Positions 55,301 through 64,000 of a DNA stretch of 64,000 nt are shown here, one piece after another. The notes beneath the pieces are model-generated. The model worked only from the letters and a program-made list of their open reading frames with translations, was not told the DNA's origin and ran no database searches. The stretch comes from Cyanophora paradoxa. Lineage: Eukaryota; Glaucocystophyceae; Cyanophorales; Cyanophoraceae. A program made the position numbers and the translations under genes. Location: positions 186,001-250,000 of the forward strand of contig QPMI01000599.1 in NCBI GenBank assembly GCA_004431415.1. Reading direction: 5' to 3'. Within the stretch, counting starts at the first letter, position 1. The number at the start of each line of letters is the position of its first letter.

Positions 55301-58300
55301 CCAGCTCCCCGAGAAAGGTGCGGACTCGTTGTCGAATTTTGTATTGGCCCAGTACGCAGCGGTTTGCGAGCGGATGTACGCAGCTTGAGGTTTTCGGGGC
55401 TGTCGGCAAGGGGCAGGACGTTTACTCGCTCAACGCAATCATTTACATCATTCTTTCCTTCGATGACGTGGTGAGCGCGCGCACGATTTGGTGACTTTCG
55501 CGGCGGTGCACTTCTAAATAATCCCTGCAGGTCTTCCCACCGACCGCAAGCCCCGCTGCCCTGACCGCCTGCCGGCCGACGCTACGAACGAACGTCGGCG
55601 TCTTCCAGTTCATTCCGCGCGACGAGTTCAACACGATCGTGCAGGCGCGCCACCCCATCTTGTGCCTGCATTGCTGATGCTTCGAATTCCACTGACAATG
55701 CTTGCATTAATATTGCGCAGGGCAACGTGGCCAGCCAGAAGCAGATCGTGTTCCAGCGCACCGTTCAGGTGCTTACACAGCTTTTCCAGGAGCTTTTCGG
55801 GTGACCGCTAACGATCGCGATCTGCGCGCAGCGTGAAGACGGCCTGTACGACCGTATCGAGATCGAGAAGCCTTACAACAGCGCGGTCAACGCCACTGGC
55901 TGCAGCCTCGTTGAGAGTGAGCGTTGCCGCGCTCCGCGCCTTCCGTCGAGTTCGACTCGATGCGCGTGCAGCGGGCATGGTCATCCCGGTTCAGTTGCAC
56001 AAGATTTCGGGCTTCTATCCGGCGGACAGCACGAGCAGCCCGTTCCAGGCGGCCGTAAAGGTGCGCGCAATGCAATGCAAGACTCGCTGCGCATGCGCGC
56101 TTGCGCCTCGAGCTCTCATAAATGTCTTCCAATCAGATCGATACTTTCCCAGCGTCGATTATCGCTCTGTCCACGAAGGTGCCACGAATCTGGGGACGTC
56201 ACCGTGGCGGGGGGACTGAGCCTCGCGCATCCTGCAGATCACGAACGTCACGATGGGCCTCGCCCCAGGACGGCTCGGCGTGCGCCACGGCTTCTCTAGA
56301 TCGTCTAATGCGAGATCGCTAGCTGATTTCGCCGCCAGGAAATCGACATCCTCGTCACATTCTCAAAGCCCATCGAGTACCAGCTGATGGTCTGCTAGGA
56401 TCAGCTGCAGACCCCGGCCATCAACGCCGCTTCTGAGAGAAAGCTCGCAGACCGACCCGATCACCTCTCTGGACGCGACCAAGTCGCGGGAGGTCCGCCT
56501 GTACGGCACGCCGCGCATCGCCCTCAACATCCCGGCCTACGCGTACCTGATGGGCTACGCCAACCCGACCTCGAAGGTGCTCGCTCGACGGCGCGCCGCC
56601 GCCGTGCCGCGCCGCGGCTCATTTACGGCCTCAGACGACGCTGGTGTTCCGGTACTCGGTGCAGCTCGGCGAGGGCACGCCCGCCGGCAAGTTCCTCGAC
56701 GTCCTCAGCGTCAACGGCTTCGACTCGTACGGCGGCGTCCTGCGCACCTCTGGCAACGCCCTCAACGTGCGCGGATGCAGGTTTGCTGTAAGAATTCGCT
56801 GACGGCGGCTCGCGTGCAGGTTCAACTGCTCCTGCCCCCGCCCGGGTCAGCGCACGGCCTCTCCAGCTCGCGGGTCACTGTGGAGAAAGTCGGGGCGCCG
56901 CCGATGCCGTTCGGATACGACCAGAGCCAGCCGCCGACGTCGGGGCCCGTCGCTCTCGTCGCGAACTCGACGGCGGGGAAGGGCACGCGGCACGTGCTCG
57001 CAGCCGTGCTGGAGCAGAAGAAGGAGCCACTGAAGATTGAGGTCATCGTTCAGATCAACTCGGTCATCGACGTCTCGGTTCGAATTCGCGGGGCGACTCC
57101 GGGGTCCGTGCTGTACTATTAAGCGTTGATCGCTGTACGCAGACAAAGGACAGGAACATGAAGGTCGATTTGACGCTGATGCAGGACTGGTCCGCCGCGA
57201 CCGCTTTTGCGACCAGTTTGTAGACAACAAACTGCTGCTCTTTTTGCGACAGGGTGGACTCGCGCTTCAACAACCCCCAACTGGCCGCCATGGCCGAGAA
57301 CGAGACGAGCATCCTCAACACGATCTGGTGCGGCGCCACTTCGCTTGTCTGATCCAGTTAACGTTATCGCAACAATCTAACGACTTCCAGGTTCCCGAGA
57401 CTGTCTTTTGTGAACACGCTTGTGCGCAAACTTTCGCGTACCATCCTGGTTCTTGCGTTCTGATCTCGAACATCGATATCAGGGCAAGCCCGATGCGTTC
57501 GACGGAAAGACCATCCGCTACAACGTGCGCAACTGCTCCGTGAAGCTGAACAATATATGAGTTTATCTTTTGCGCAGAACGGCACTGTCAGGCTGTACCA
57601 GCGCTACATCCAGACGTTCTTCGGTGCGGCGTTTCGGCCGCGCAGCCAACCCCGGCAATCCGCGCTCACGCGCGCGTGCCTCGCGCAGCGGACATCAACG
57701 TCAGGGACTTCCCGTTCGACCAGCAGGTGCGCAGCACTCTGCTAGCTGCTAGCTGTGAAACACGTCCTAACCACGGGGCACGCCGACCTGCAGACCCTGA
57801 CGATTCAGGTTCGCGACACCAGCATGAGGCTTTCCACCTGTGAGCTGCAGCTGACTCGCGACCGCCCCGCAGCTGCGAAGCAACAGCTACGACGCGACGC
57901 AGCTGACGTTCACTCCGATCTCCGGAGCGAGGCTCCAGGAGCAGGAGGCGTTCATCCGCGCTCTTGGAGACCCCGCCTTCTACTTTGACAGCTACACGCA
58001 AGAGGTCACGAATACTGACCTCGGAATCCACGCCAACTACAATATCCTCACGACAAGCTGGAAGGCTCGGGTCCGTTTAATATTTAATGCAGCGCCGCGC
58101 GGCTGCAGCTGCGGCGTCTGGCTGAACCGCGCCGCGGCACGCAGCGCATCCGGACTTACAATGTCGTCAACCTGCTCATTCCCCTCCTGCTCATTTGCCT
58201 CTCGGTTATCTTCACGTTCTTCCAGTGCGTCGTCGTGATCATGACTCGTCGAACTCGCTCGACCTTGGACGCCTGACCGCCGCCCGCCAGGCCCGTTGAG

Positions 58301-59597
58301 AGCGACAACCGCGTGGTCGCCTGCGAAACCGCGCTGCTCGGCACGCTGGCTTTCTCCTTCGTCTTGGCGGACATGAGCCCGCCCGTATCCTACATGACCA
58401 AGATGGGCGGGTTCACGTTCCAGGTGAAGCGACGCCTCCCGCACGCCGCGGCGCCCCGGCGTTGCTCGCAGCCTCCGCGCCTGACGCCCGGCAGGCCTAC
58501 GCGTTCAGCATCGTGGGGATGGCCGTCAACATTGCCTTCAACCACGTCGTGTGCGCGGCTCCGCGGCGGGCCCCGCCCGGCTCTGGATCTGACGGCGGCG
58601 CAGGTGGGTCGTGGGAGAGCTGCGGCGGATGGACGACGCGAGCTCCTCCGACGACCGCACGCGCATCAACGAGCACCTCTACGAGGCCCTTCTCAAGGTG
58701 TGAATAGGGCAATGCCGCGGCCGCCCGTCCGCGCGCCGACGGCAACGCAGTACAAGAACACGCCGAGTCCGAACCCCATGTCCAGCGCCGTCGTACACCC
58801 GAAGCCGATCGGCGACTCGCCGCGCGTGGACGTCCGCGTGCAGATGCTGCAGCCGAGCGGCCGCGTGCCCGTCGAGCCCGGCAGCGCGGGGGCCTTCCCC
58901 GTGCCGGCGGCGGCGGTCGGGACGTCGGCGACGGCGCTCGAGCTGCCGACGGCGCAGAAGCTGCCGCAGCTGGGCGAGAACGCGAACCCGCTCGTCCGCT
59001 TCATCGACCGCCGCAGCTCCCTCCGCCTCCCCAAGATCTCCGACGATACCGAGGTGAGGAAACCGCCCACGGCGAGCCCAGTCCTTTGCGAACGAAACCT
59101 GCGGCAGGTCGACCTGGGAGACATCGTCTTCAAGGAGGGGCGCCTCACCACCCGCGCCACTCCGGTGCGCAAGCGCGGAGGTTCCCATGAGATCCGGTTT
59201 CAGGCCTCATCCTGGGCGCAGGAGCAAGCCCGGATGCAGCCGCCGCCGCAGCCCGACCCGAAGCGCCTCGCGGGCCTCTTCGTGCCCTCGGTAGCGCTAT
59301 CCCCGCTCCGACTTGCACTGCTTCCAGCCGCCCGCGCTCAGCGGCGGTGCCGCGCAGGTGCTGCCCCGCAAGTACTTCGCGTTCGACCTGTTCGGCCTCC
59401 AGCTCGGCGAGCTCCGCGTCGCGAACCGCGAGGTGAGACGCGCGCGCCGACGCCGGCTTCGAGTGTTGAACGACGGCTCACGATCACGCCGGCAGGTCTA
59501 CATCGTCCGACTGCGGGTGGTCAACATGTGGGTCCGCGCGATCTTCATCACCGCGTTCATCATCAGCACCGCCTGCTTGTTCACCATCAGCCCGTAG
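52392..59597 (+). CDS. Pentameric ligand-gated ion channel (Pro-loop receptor) with large N-terminal extension
   Basis: The ATG at 52392 starts a signal peptide (LAATFSALFALALLALLPGI). Many exons with beta-strand character follow for about 4.5 kb: FVFGRRSTLWLVVEFNNPPG, RIEIDLDPRLAPESLQLVRL, AAVVFSKPVIYVTSADNGN, YLDLNSGGEAAFVGYFPND, EIDILVTFSKPIEYQLMV and REVRLYGTPRIALNIPAYAY. The channel's ligand domain then begins: MKVDLTLMQDWSA (57,158), SILNTIW, NGTVRLYQRYIQTFF (57,582) and ADINVRDFPFDQQ (57,690), with no Cys pair around FPFD. TM1 is NVVNLLIPLLLICLSVIFTF (about 58,165). TM2 is NRVVACETALLGTLAFSFVL, then MSPPVSYMTKMG (58,300-58,425). TM3 is AYAFSIVGMAVNIAFNHVV. A disordered cytoplasmic loop with RRSSLRLP follows, and TM4 is MWVRAIFITAFIISTACLF, TAG at 59595. 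The fold is that of bacterial and animal pLGICs. Ion selectivity and ligand are unknown. Confidence 0.9.
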
Positions 59598-59860
59598 TCT
59601 AGTTCGCGCAATCGTTGGGAACATGTCATGAATGCAGGCTTAGGATGGGGGGTTCGCATTCTGTAGCAAGGCAAGCATGTTGCAAGGGGGGAAAGAAGAC
59701 CGCAGGTCTTCCCCCCTTGCTTCCCGTTCCCTCGCTTCAGCCAAAAGTTTTCTATGAGGCCGTTTTCGAGGTCCAGTTTGCAACAAAAATGTGCCGAAAT
59801 TCGGTTGCAGCGACACGTGTTTGTCGCTGCGGCCGTCCATGCAAAAAAAGGTTTTCGAGG

Positions 59861-60122
59861 GCGAAGACCAGTTTTCCTTGACTTGAAGCCTGGAAACCAA
59901 CTTCTCTCTCATTCCGATCTTCGAATTCCTTCCGCGGATCTAGCGAAGACCAGTTTTCCTCGACTTGAAGCCTGGAAACCAACTTCTCTCTAATTCCGGT
60001 CTTCGAATTCCTTCCGCGGTTCTGCATGGAACCAGTTCTCCCTATAGCTAGCTGTCTCCTGTAGATTTCGGCTTCCTCGCTTATCAGCTGTCTCCTGTAG
60101 ATCGCAGCGTCTGCTTATCAGC
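59861..60122. repeat. Two small tandem duplications
   Basis: An 82-base unit beginning GCGAAGACCAGTTTTCC is present twice (59,861 and 59,943). A unit of about 36 bases beginning AGCTGTCTCCTGTAGAT is present twice (about 60,051 and 60,087). They lie in the 3' flank of the ion-channel gene. No gene was seen between 59,598 and 60,300. Confidence 0.85.
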
Positions 60123-60587
60123 CCTTTTCTACTCTTTACAATCACATATAATCTGTCTCTATCTTTACTACTTCAACCTGCCGCGCGCGCTGGGCCGGGG
60201 TCGATCTACATCTGCCCCGTGCATGTTCGTGCCACTACTACTCTTTCATTCGATCCAGATTCCCCCCTTGCACCCCCGGCGCGAGAATCGCGGCCGGGCC
60301 CCTAGTATATACAGGCTGAAGTATAAGTAGGTTAGTTCGCGTTTGTTCTTTTCGGCTATAACTTTTATTTGAAAGCTCTGCGCATGCTCGCTTTGATTTG
60401 CTCTACAAGGGCTACATCTTGCGATCGGTACCGGTTTTCAGTGTGCGATCGGCGAATTCGAAGCTGAAGCCGCCGAGCTAAAATATAATCAAGTATACGT
60501 ACTCAGTGACTAGTACGTGTACAGCTGCGCATGCAGCTGCAGCTGCAGGTCCCCGGCCCACGTGCACGTGCACCGGCACTAGCTCTG

Positions 60588-61320
60588 CTGCCAGGCTGCG
60601 GCATGCGCAGCTTCTGCCCCGCGCGCGGTGCGCGGCCGGCCGCGCGCGGCCTCGAGCCCCGAGAGCTCATCCGAAACTCGATCTACTATACTATAGCTAT
60701 AGCTAGGCTAGCCGAACGCGGCGCACCCGGCCCGGCCGCGGGCCGGCCGGGCACAAGGAGCGCCGACGCCGGCTGGCGCTCGGCCACCGCCGAGCACGCC
60801 GAGCTCGGCATTCTGGAGGACGAGGGGGAGGACTCCCCTGGAGAGCGCTAGCCGGCGCCCGCTCGCCTCGAGTCCCGCAGCATCCAAAGCCCGGCCCGGC
60901 CCGGCGGGCCCGGCCGGGCCGGCCCCGGGCCCCGGCTGCGCGCGCCGCCTCATGCTCTGCTGCCAGGCTGCGGCATGCGCAGCTTCTGCCCGCGCGCGGT
61001 GCGCGGCCGCGCGCGCGGCCTCGAGCCCGAGAGCTCATCCGAAACTCGATCTACTATACTATAGCTATAGCTAGGCTAGCCGAACGCGGCGCACCCGGCC
61101 GGCCGCGGGCCGGCCGGGCACAAGGAGCGCCGACGCCGGCTGGCGCTCGGCCACCGCCGAGCACGCCGAGCTCGGCATTCTGGAGGACGAGGGGGAGGAC
61201 TCCCCTGGAGAGCGCTAGCCGGCGCCCGCTCGCCTCGAGTCCCGCAGCATCCAAAGCCCGCGGCCCGGCCCGGCGGGCCCGGCCGGGCCGGCCCCGGGCC
61301 CCGGCTGCGCGCGCCGCCTC
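60588..61320. repeat. 367-base tandem duplication inside copy 2
   Basis: The stretch starting CTCTGCTGCCAGGCTGCGGC is repeated in direct orientation. The marker TTCTGGAGGACGAGGGGGAG is at 60,811 and 61,178. The units differ by a few bases, so the event is recent. Copy 1 has only one unit. Confidence 0.9.
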
Positions 61321-61351
61321 ATGAGGCGGCGCGCGCAGCCGGGGCCCGGGG
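61292..61351. repeat. 60-base perfect palindrome
   Basis: The arms are 30 bases each with no spacer, centred between 61,321 and 61,322 on CCTCATGAGG. It sits exactly at the right end of the tandem duplication. Copy 1 lacks the right arm. Confidence 0.92.
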
Positions 61352-62275
61352 GCCTGCAACTGGAGCTGCTCACAAGAAGTTGCAGGCTTGCACTAGTACT
61401 GCGGCAGCATGCAACAGTCCGGGATCATGATCATATCCGATGATCCGACGCCGGAGTCCGGACGCCGCCGGCCCGGCGGGACGCGGCCGGACTCCCGGGA
61501 CTCCGGAGTCCGGACTCCGGACTCCGGAGTCCGGATCCGGAGTCCGGGTCCAGACTCCAGAGTCCGGGAGTCGCGAGCCTCGCCGCCCTCGCGAGCCTCG
61601 CGATCGGAGTCGCGGCGCCGGCGCCCGGCCGGACTCCCGGGACTCCGGACTCCGGATCCGGAGTCCGGAGCCGCCGCCGCGGCCGGGCCGGCGCCGCCGG
61701 GCCGGCCCGCCGCCGGGCCGCCGGACCGATGGCCAATGGCCATGGTTTCAAGAAAACAAAGGTGACGCGAGTCCGTCATGGCGTCCATGCGGCCCGTCAT
61801 GGATCAGGCGCCAGCTCACCTGAGTTTGAACCGATGGAAGCCTAGGCCTGGGACGGCGCGCGCCGGCGCTGCCCGCTGCAGGATCACATGAAGCGCGGCC
61901 GGAGCTGGGACCCGCAGCACTGGCACCGCGGCTTGAAAGTGCGAGCAGCGACAAAAATCGCCGGTTTGGATTTCAAGACAATGGCCACGCGATACTTCCT
62001 CTTCCGGCCAGCGAAGCGAAAGAGGCTGGAGGCGTTGGATACATCGGATGCACTCGCATCACAGCAAAGATTCATCGGCGCGAAAGCGCACTCAGCCGGG
62101 GGAGACCTCGGCACGCCTTCTCAGCTTCAACTGGCCCCACCAGCTAAATGAGCTCGGGGCACCCGCTTCGCTGGCCGCAGCCTCGTCCAAACCACCTTCT
62201 GCCGCCGCCCACCGAAACTTATCGACGAATTTTGCAATGTGTGTATCCTAATCCGGCGCTCGGCTAGCCGACCCG

Positions 62276-62714
62276 GCCTCCTCCGAGTCTGCCCCCCCGG
62301 GCCCTAGGCCTGTCCTGCTCGTGACCAACTTGCACCACTCGCATGGGCATCGCGATCCGGGGACTTGTATGGCCGCGCGCGGAGCACGTGCGGATCCGCG
62401 GATCAGATCCGCCCCTCAGGGCCTCCCGAGTATCGACCTCAGACTTGCCGAATATACTCAATCGCAAGCAGGGGAAGCTCCAAGTCTAAATTTAAAGATC
62501 CCATTGGAAATGCCAGCTATATAGCGATATATGACTAAGCACTGCAGCAACTTCTTGTGACTATCGCTACTCTGTTCTAGATCTGCCCTGTCTTCATCGT
62601 GAAGTTCGGCTCTGTTCTGTTCTGACCCTCGAGCTCAGTGACTCTGTCCCGGAGTCCTGCTCTAGATTTGTCCTGACGAGCCGAATCTAAGCCATCGAGC
62701 TCACCATCAGTACT
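62276..62714. other. Intergenic, 3' side of the last gene
   Basis: No gene was seen. The sequence is of mixed composition with TCTAGAT and GAGCTC words, and CGATATATGACTAAG near 62,524. Confidence 0.55.
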
Positions 62715-64000
62715 CTAGGCGAAAGATATGGAGGCGCCTCCCGAGAGCTCCAGCGAGGACCCCTCCAGCACGGCGCAGGCGTCTGTGCACATTAGGTTCA
62801 GGTGGATCCCCCTGCGCGGCGGTCAGCGAATGAGTAACTAGGGCGCAGTGGGCGAGAGGGCGAGCTATTTTCGGATGCCGGCGCACCAGACTTTCCCCGC
62901 GTTCTCCTCCAGGGGAACGTACGCCCGGCTCCTGCCCGCAAGTCAGCGAGAGAACTCCCTTAATCATCGAGCCGGGGCCCAGGAGGGCCGGGCCGCGGCC
63001 GCGCCTGTTGGCGTCAAGGACAAGGGTGCCGTAGCTCTCGAGACGGTCGTAGAACGAGTTGTGCGCCAGCCGCGCCTGCACCGTGTCGATGATGCCTGCG
63101 CGGGGCCCCTCAGGGGAGATCGAGGGAGGGTAGATGGGGGGTAGAGGCGCCGAGCCTCGGAGCCAGTCGCTACGGCACACGAGCCGAGCCGAGCTCAGCC
63201 GGGCTCAGACGAGCTGAGTAGGGAATCGAAGATAGCCGCGGAGATAGAGGCGCCGGCGCTAAGCTTCTTCGATCGCTACTCTGAGACGAGCCGAGCCGGC
63301 CGCAGGGCACCTCTTGAGACGCGTAAGCGCCTCACTGGCGCGCTCCTCGAGTCCGCCACATACATCTGGAGGGCGCGCGGGGGGGGAGGGGGGGGGGGGA
63401 AGGCTCAAGGGGGAGGGGATGGGGATGGGGGTACTGCGTGCGGCACCTCGGTGAAGTAGAGCGTGTCCGTGGGGGCGTAGTAGCCCTGCGAGTGCACGAT
63501 CGGGTAATAGACCGTCGCTGCGGGGGTACGGGGCGTCAGGGTGGGGGGTGGGGGGGTACGGCGCGTCAGGCAAGGGGGAGGCTCGCCCGCGGTCCCCACG
63601 CCTGCGCCATCGAGAGGCGTAGTGAGGGGAGGGAAAGGGGAAGGGGGAGAAGGAGGGGGGGCGAAGCCTGGGCACCGTCCCTGCCGGTCTTTGCGGTGCC
63701 CAGCGGCCCCGTCACCGTCCGTATCTGCGGCGCCCGCTCAGCCCCTCCGCGGCCTGGAAGGGGAGAGGGGTGGGGTGGGGGTGGGGGGTGGGGGGGGCGC
63801 ACCGAGCGGGCGCCCAGCTTGACGACGCGGAGGTGGTGCGTCCACTGCAGCGGGCCGGGCGTGGGTGGGAGCGGGGGGGGGGGGGGGGGGGGGGGGAGGG
63901 GGGGGGCGCGGGCACGGGTGGGGCGGAGGGAAGGGGGGAGGAAGGGGGCGGGGAGGGAGGGGGGTGGGGCGTACCCACTGGGCGTAGACGAGTGTGTCGT
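62715..64000 (-). CDS. Unknown protein, partial (5' end outside window)
   Basis: Short exons read from the right edge: DTLVYAQW, WTHHLRVVKLGARS (about 63,845-63,802), IRTVTGPLGTAKTGRDG, VYYPIVHSQGYYAPTDTLYF with TEV (about 63,520-63,450), LRVAIEEA, GIIDTVQARLAHNSFYDRLE with SYGTLVLDANRRG (about 63,090-63,000), GSMIKG, RAYVPLEENAGK, and a last exon GIHLNLMCTDACAVLEGSSL with ELSGGASISFA to the TAG at 62715. Intron ends fit (CTGACTTGCGGGCAG, GCTGACCGCCGCGCAG). The pattern is beta-rich with conserved-looking aromatics, and no family was recognised. Two introns carry C runs of more than 20. One repeats the string CCTGACGC-CCGTACCCCC twice before its acceptor, so either copy could supply the branch site. 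Confidence 0.6.

Larger units (their letters stand above)
60305..62275. repeat. Dispersed repeat, copy 2
   Basis: This is the fuller copy. It starts near GTATATACAGGCTGAAGTAT, runs through AAGGGCTACATC (no element inserted), then TTTTCAGTGTGCGATCGGCG (60,434), and ends with AATCCGGCGCTCGGC (62,250). It includes a 367-base duplication and a CCGGAGTC-rich expansion (61,450-61,670). A frame of 87 codons at 61,888-62,151 and an antisense frame over the same bases are open here but broken in copy 1, so I cannot say whether either was ever a protein. Confidence 0.85.

Noticed and set aside
58313-59597. A single 429-codon exon at the end of the ion-channel gene
   Set aside because: The frame passes through at least three introns. 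The TM3 and TM4 segments lie in other frames and need splicing.
61888-62151. 87-codon frame in the dispersed repeat
   Set aside because: The other copy breaks it by frameshifting insertions, and an equally open frame exists on the opposite strand. There is no way to choose.

Overview
This window is nuclear DNA from a GC-rich, intron-dense photosynthetic eukaryote. Three things support this. Most genes are chains of short exons separated by introns of about 50 to 130 bases. The gene content is eukaryotic: an SF3b subunit, PRP38, AP-2 alpha, RanBPM and glucosamine-6-phosphate N-acetyltransferase. A long-form ribosome hibernation factor of plastid type carries a Ser/Ala/Arg-rich presequence starting MAFV. 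A phenylalanine near the N-terminus is known from glaucophyte and red-algal plastid transit peptides and there is no hydrophobic signal peptide, so I infer a primary-plastid alga, most likely a glaucophyte such as Cyanophora. That genus call is inference only. CDS coordinates are genomic spans (start codon to stop codon, introns included), and internal exon borders are my own reading by eye.

Layout. 1-6,917 (-) is the body of a long coiled-coil protein running off the left edge. 8,260-9,438 (-) is an unknown protein. 10,110-13,073 (+) is a secreted or surface type I membrane protein. 13,704-14,865 (+) is a small coiled-coil protein. 15,676-17,449 (-) is the first of two paralogues of an unrecognised family. 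17,941-21,055 (-) is an acidic coiled-coil protein. 21,306-24,025 (+) is RanBPM, a CTLH ubiquitin-ligase scaffold. 24,393-24,935 (-) is SF3B5, head to head with an F-box/LRR-like gene (25,076-27,341 +). 27,666-28,267 (-) is a small repeat protein, head to head with GNA1 (28,316-29,215 +). PRP38 (29,364-31,243), plastid HPF (31,730-32,874), an HMG-box protein (34,365-36,491) and AP-2 alpha (37,480-43,888) follow on the minus strand. The second paralogue is at 44,329-46,492 (+).

The right third changes character. 46.5-52.4 kb is repeat-rich. It holds a 2.2-kb element with inverted termini, filled by an alternating 149-bp satellite, which sits inside one copy of a dispersed repeat whose second copy (60.3-62.3 kb) appears to keep the uninterrupted site. 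Between the two repeat copies is a 7.2-kb gene for a pentameric ligand-gated ion channel of Pro-loop type with a very large extracellular N-terminal extension (52,392-59,597 +). A partial unknown gene (62,715-64,000 -) closes the window.

The genes do not form one pathway. Two splicing genes (SF3B5, PRP38) are close together, and the introns here have unusual donors (GTGCG and GTACCCC, some GC-AG). The most interesting observations are the algal Pro-loop receptor, the nested repeats with palindromic micro-insertions, and the unidentified paralogous pair. No tRNA, rRNA or CRISPR locus was found.
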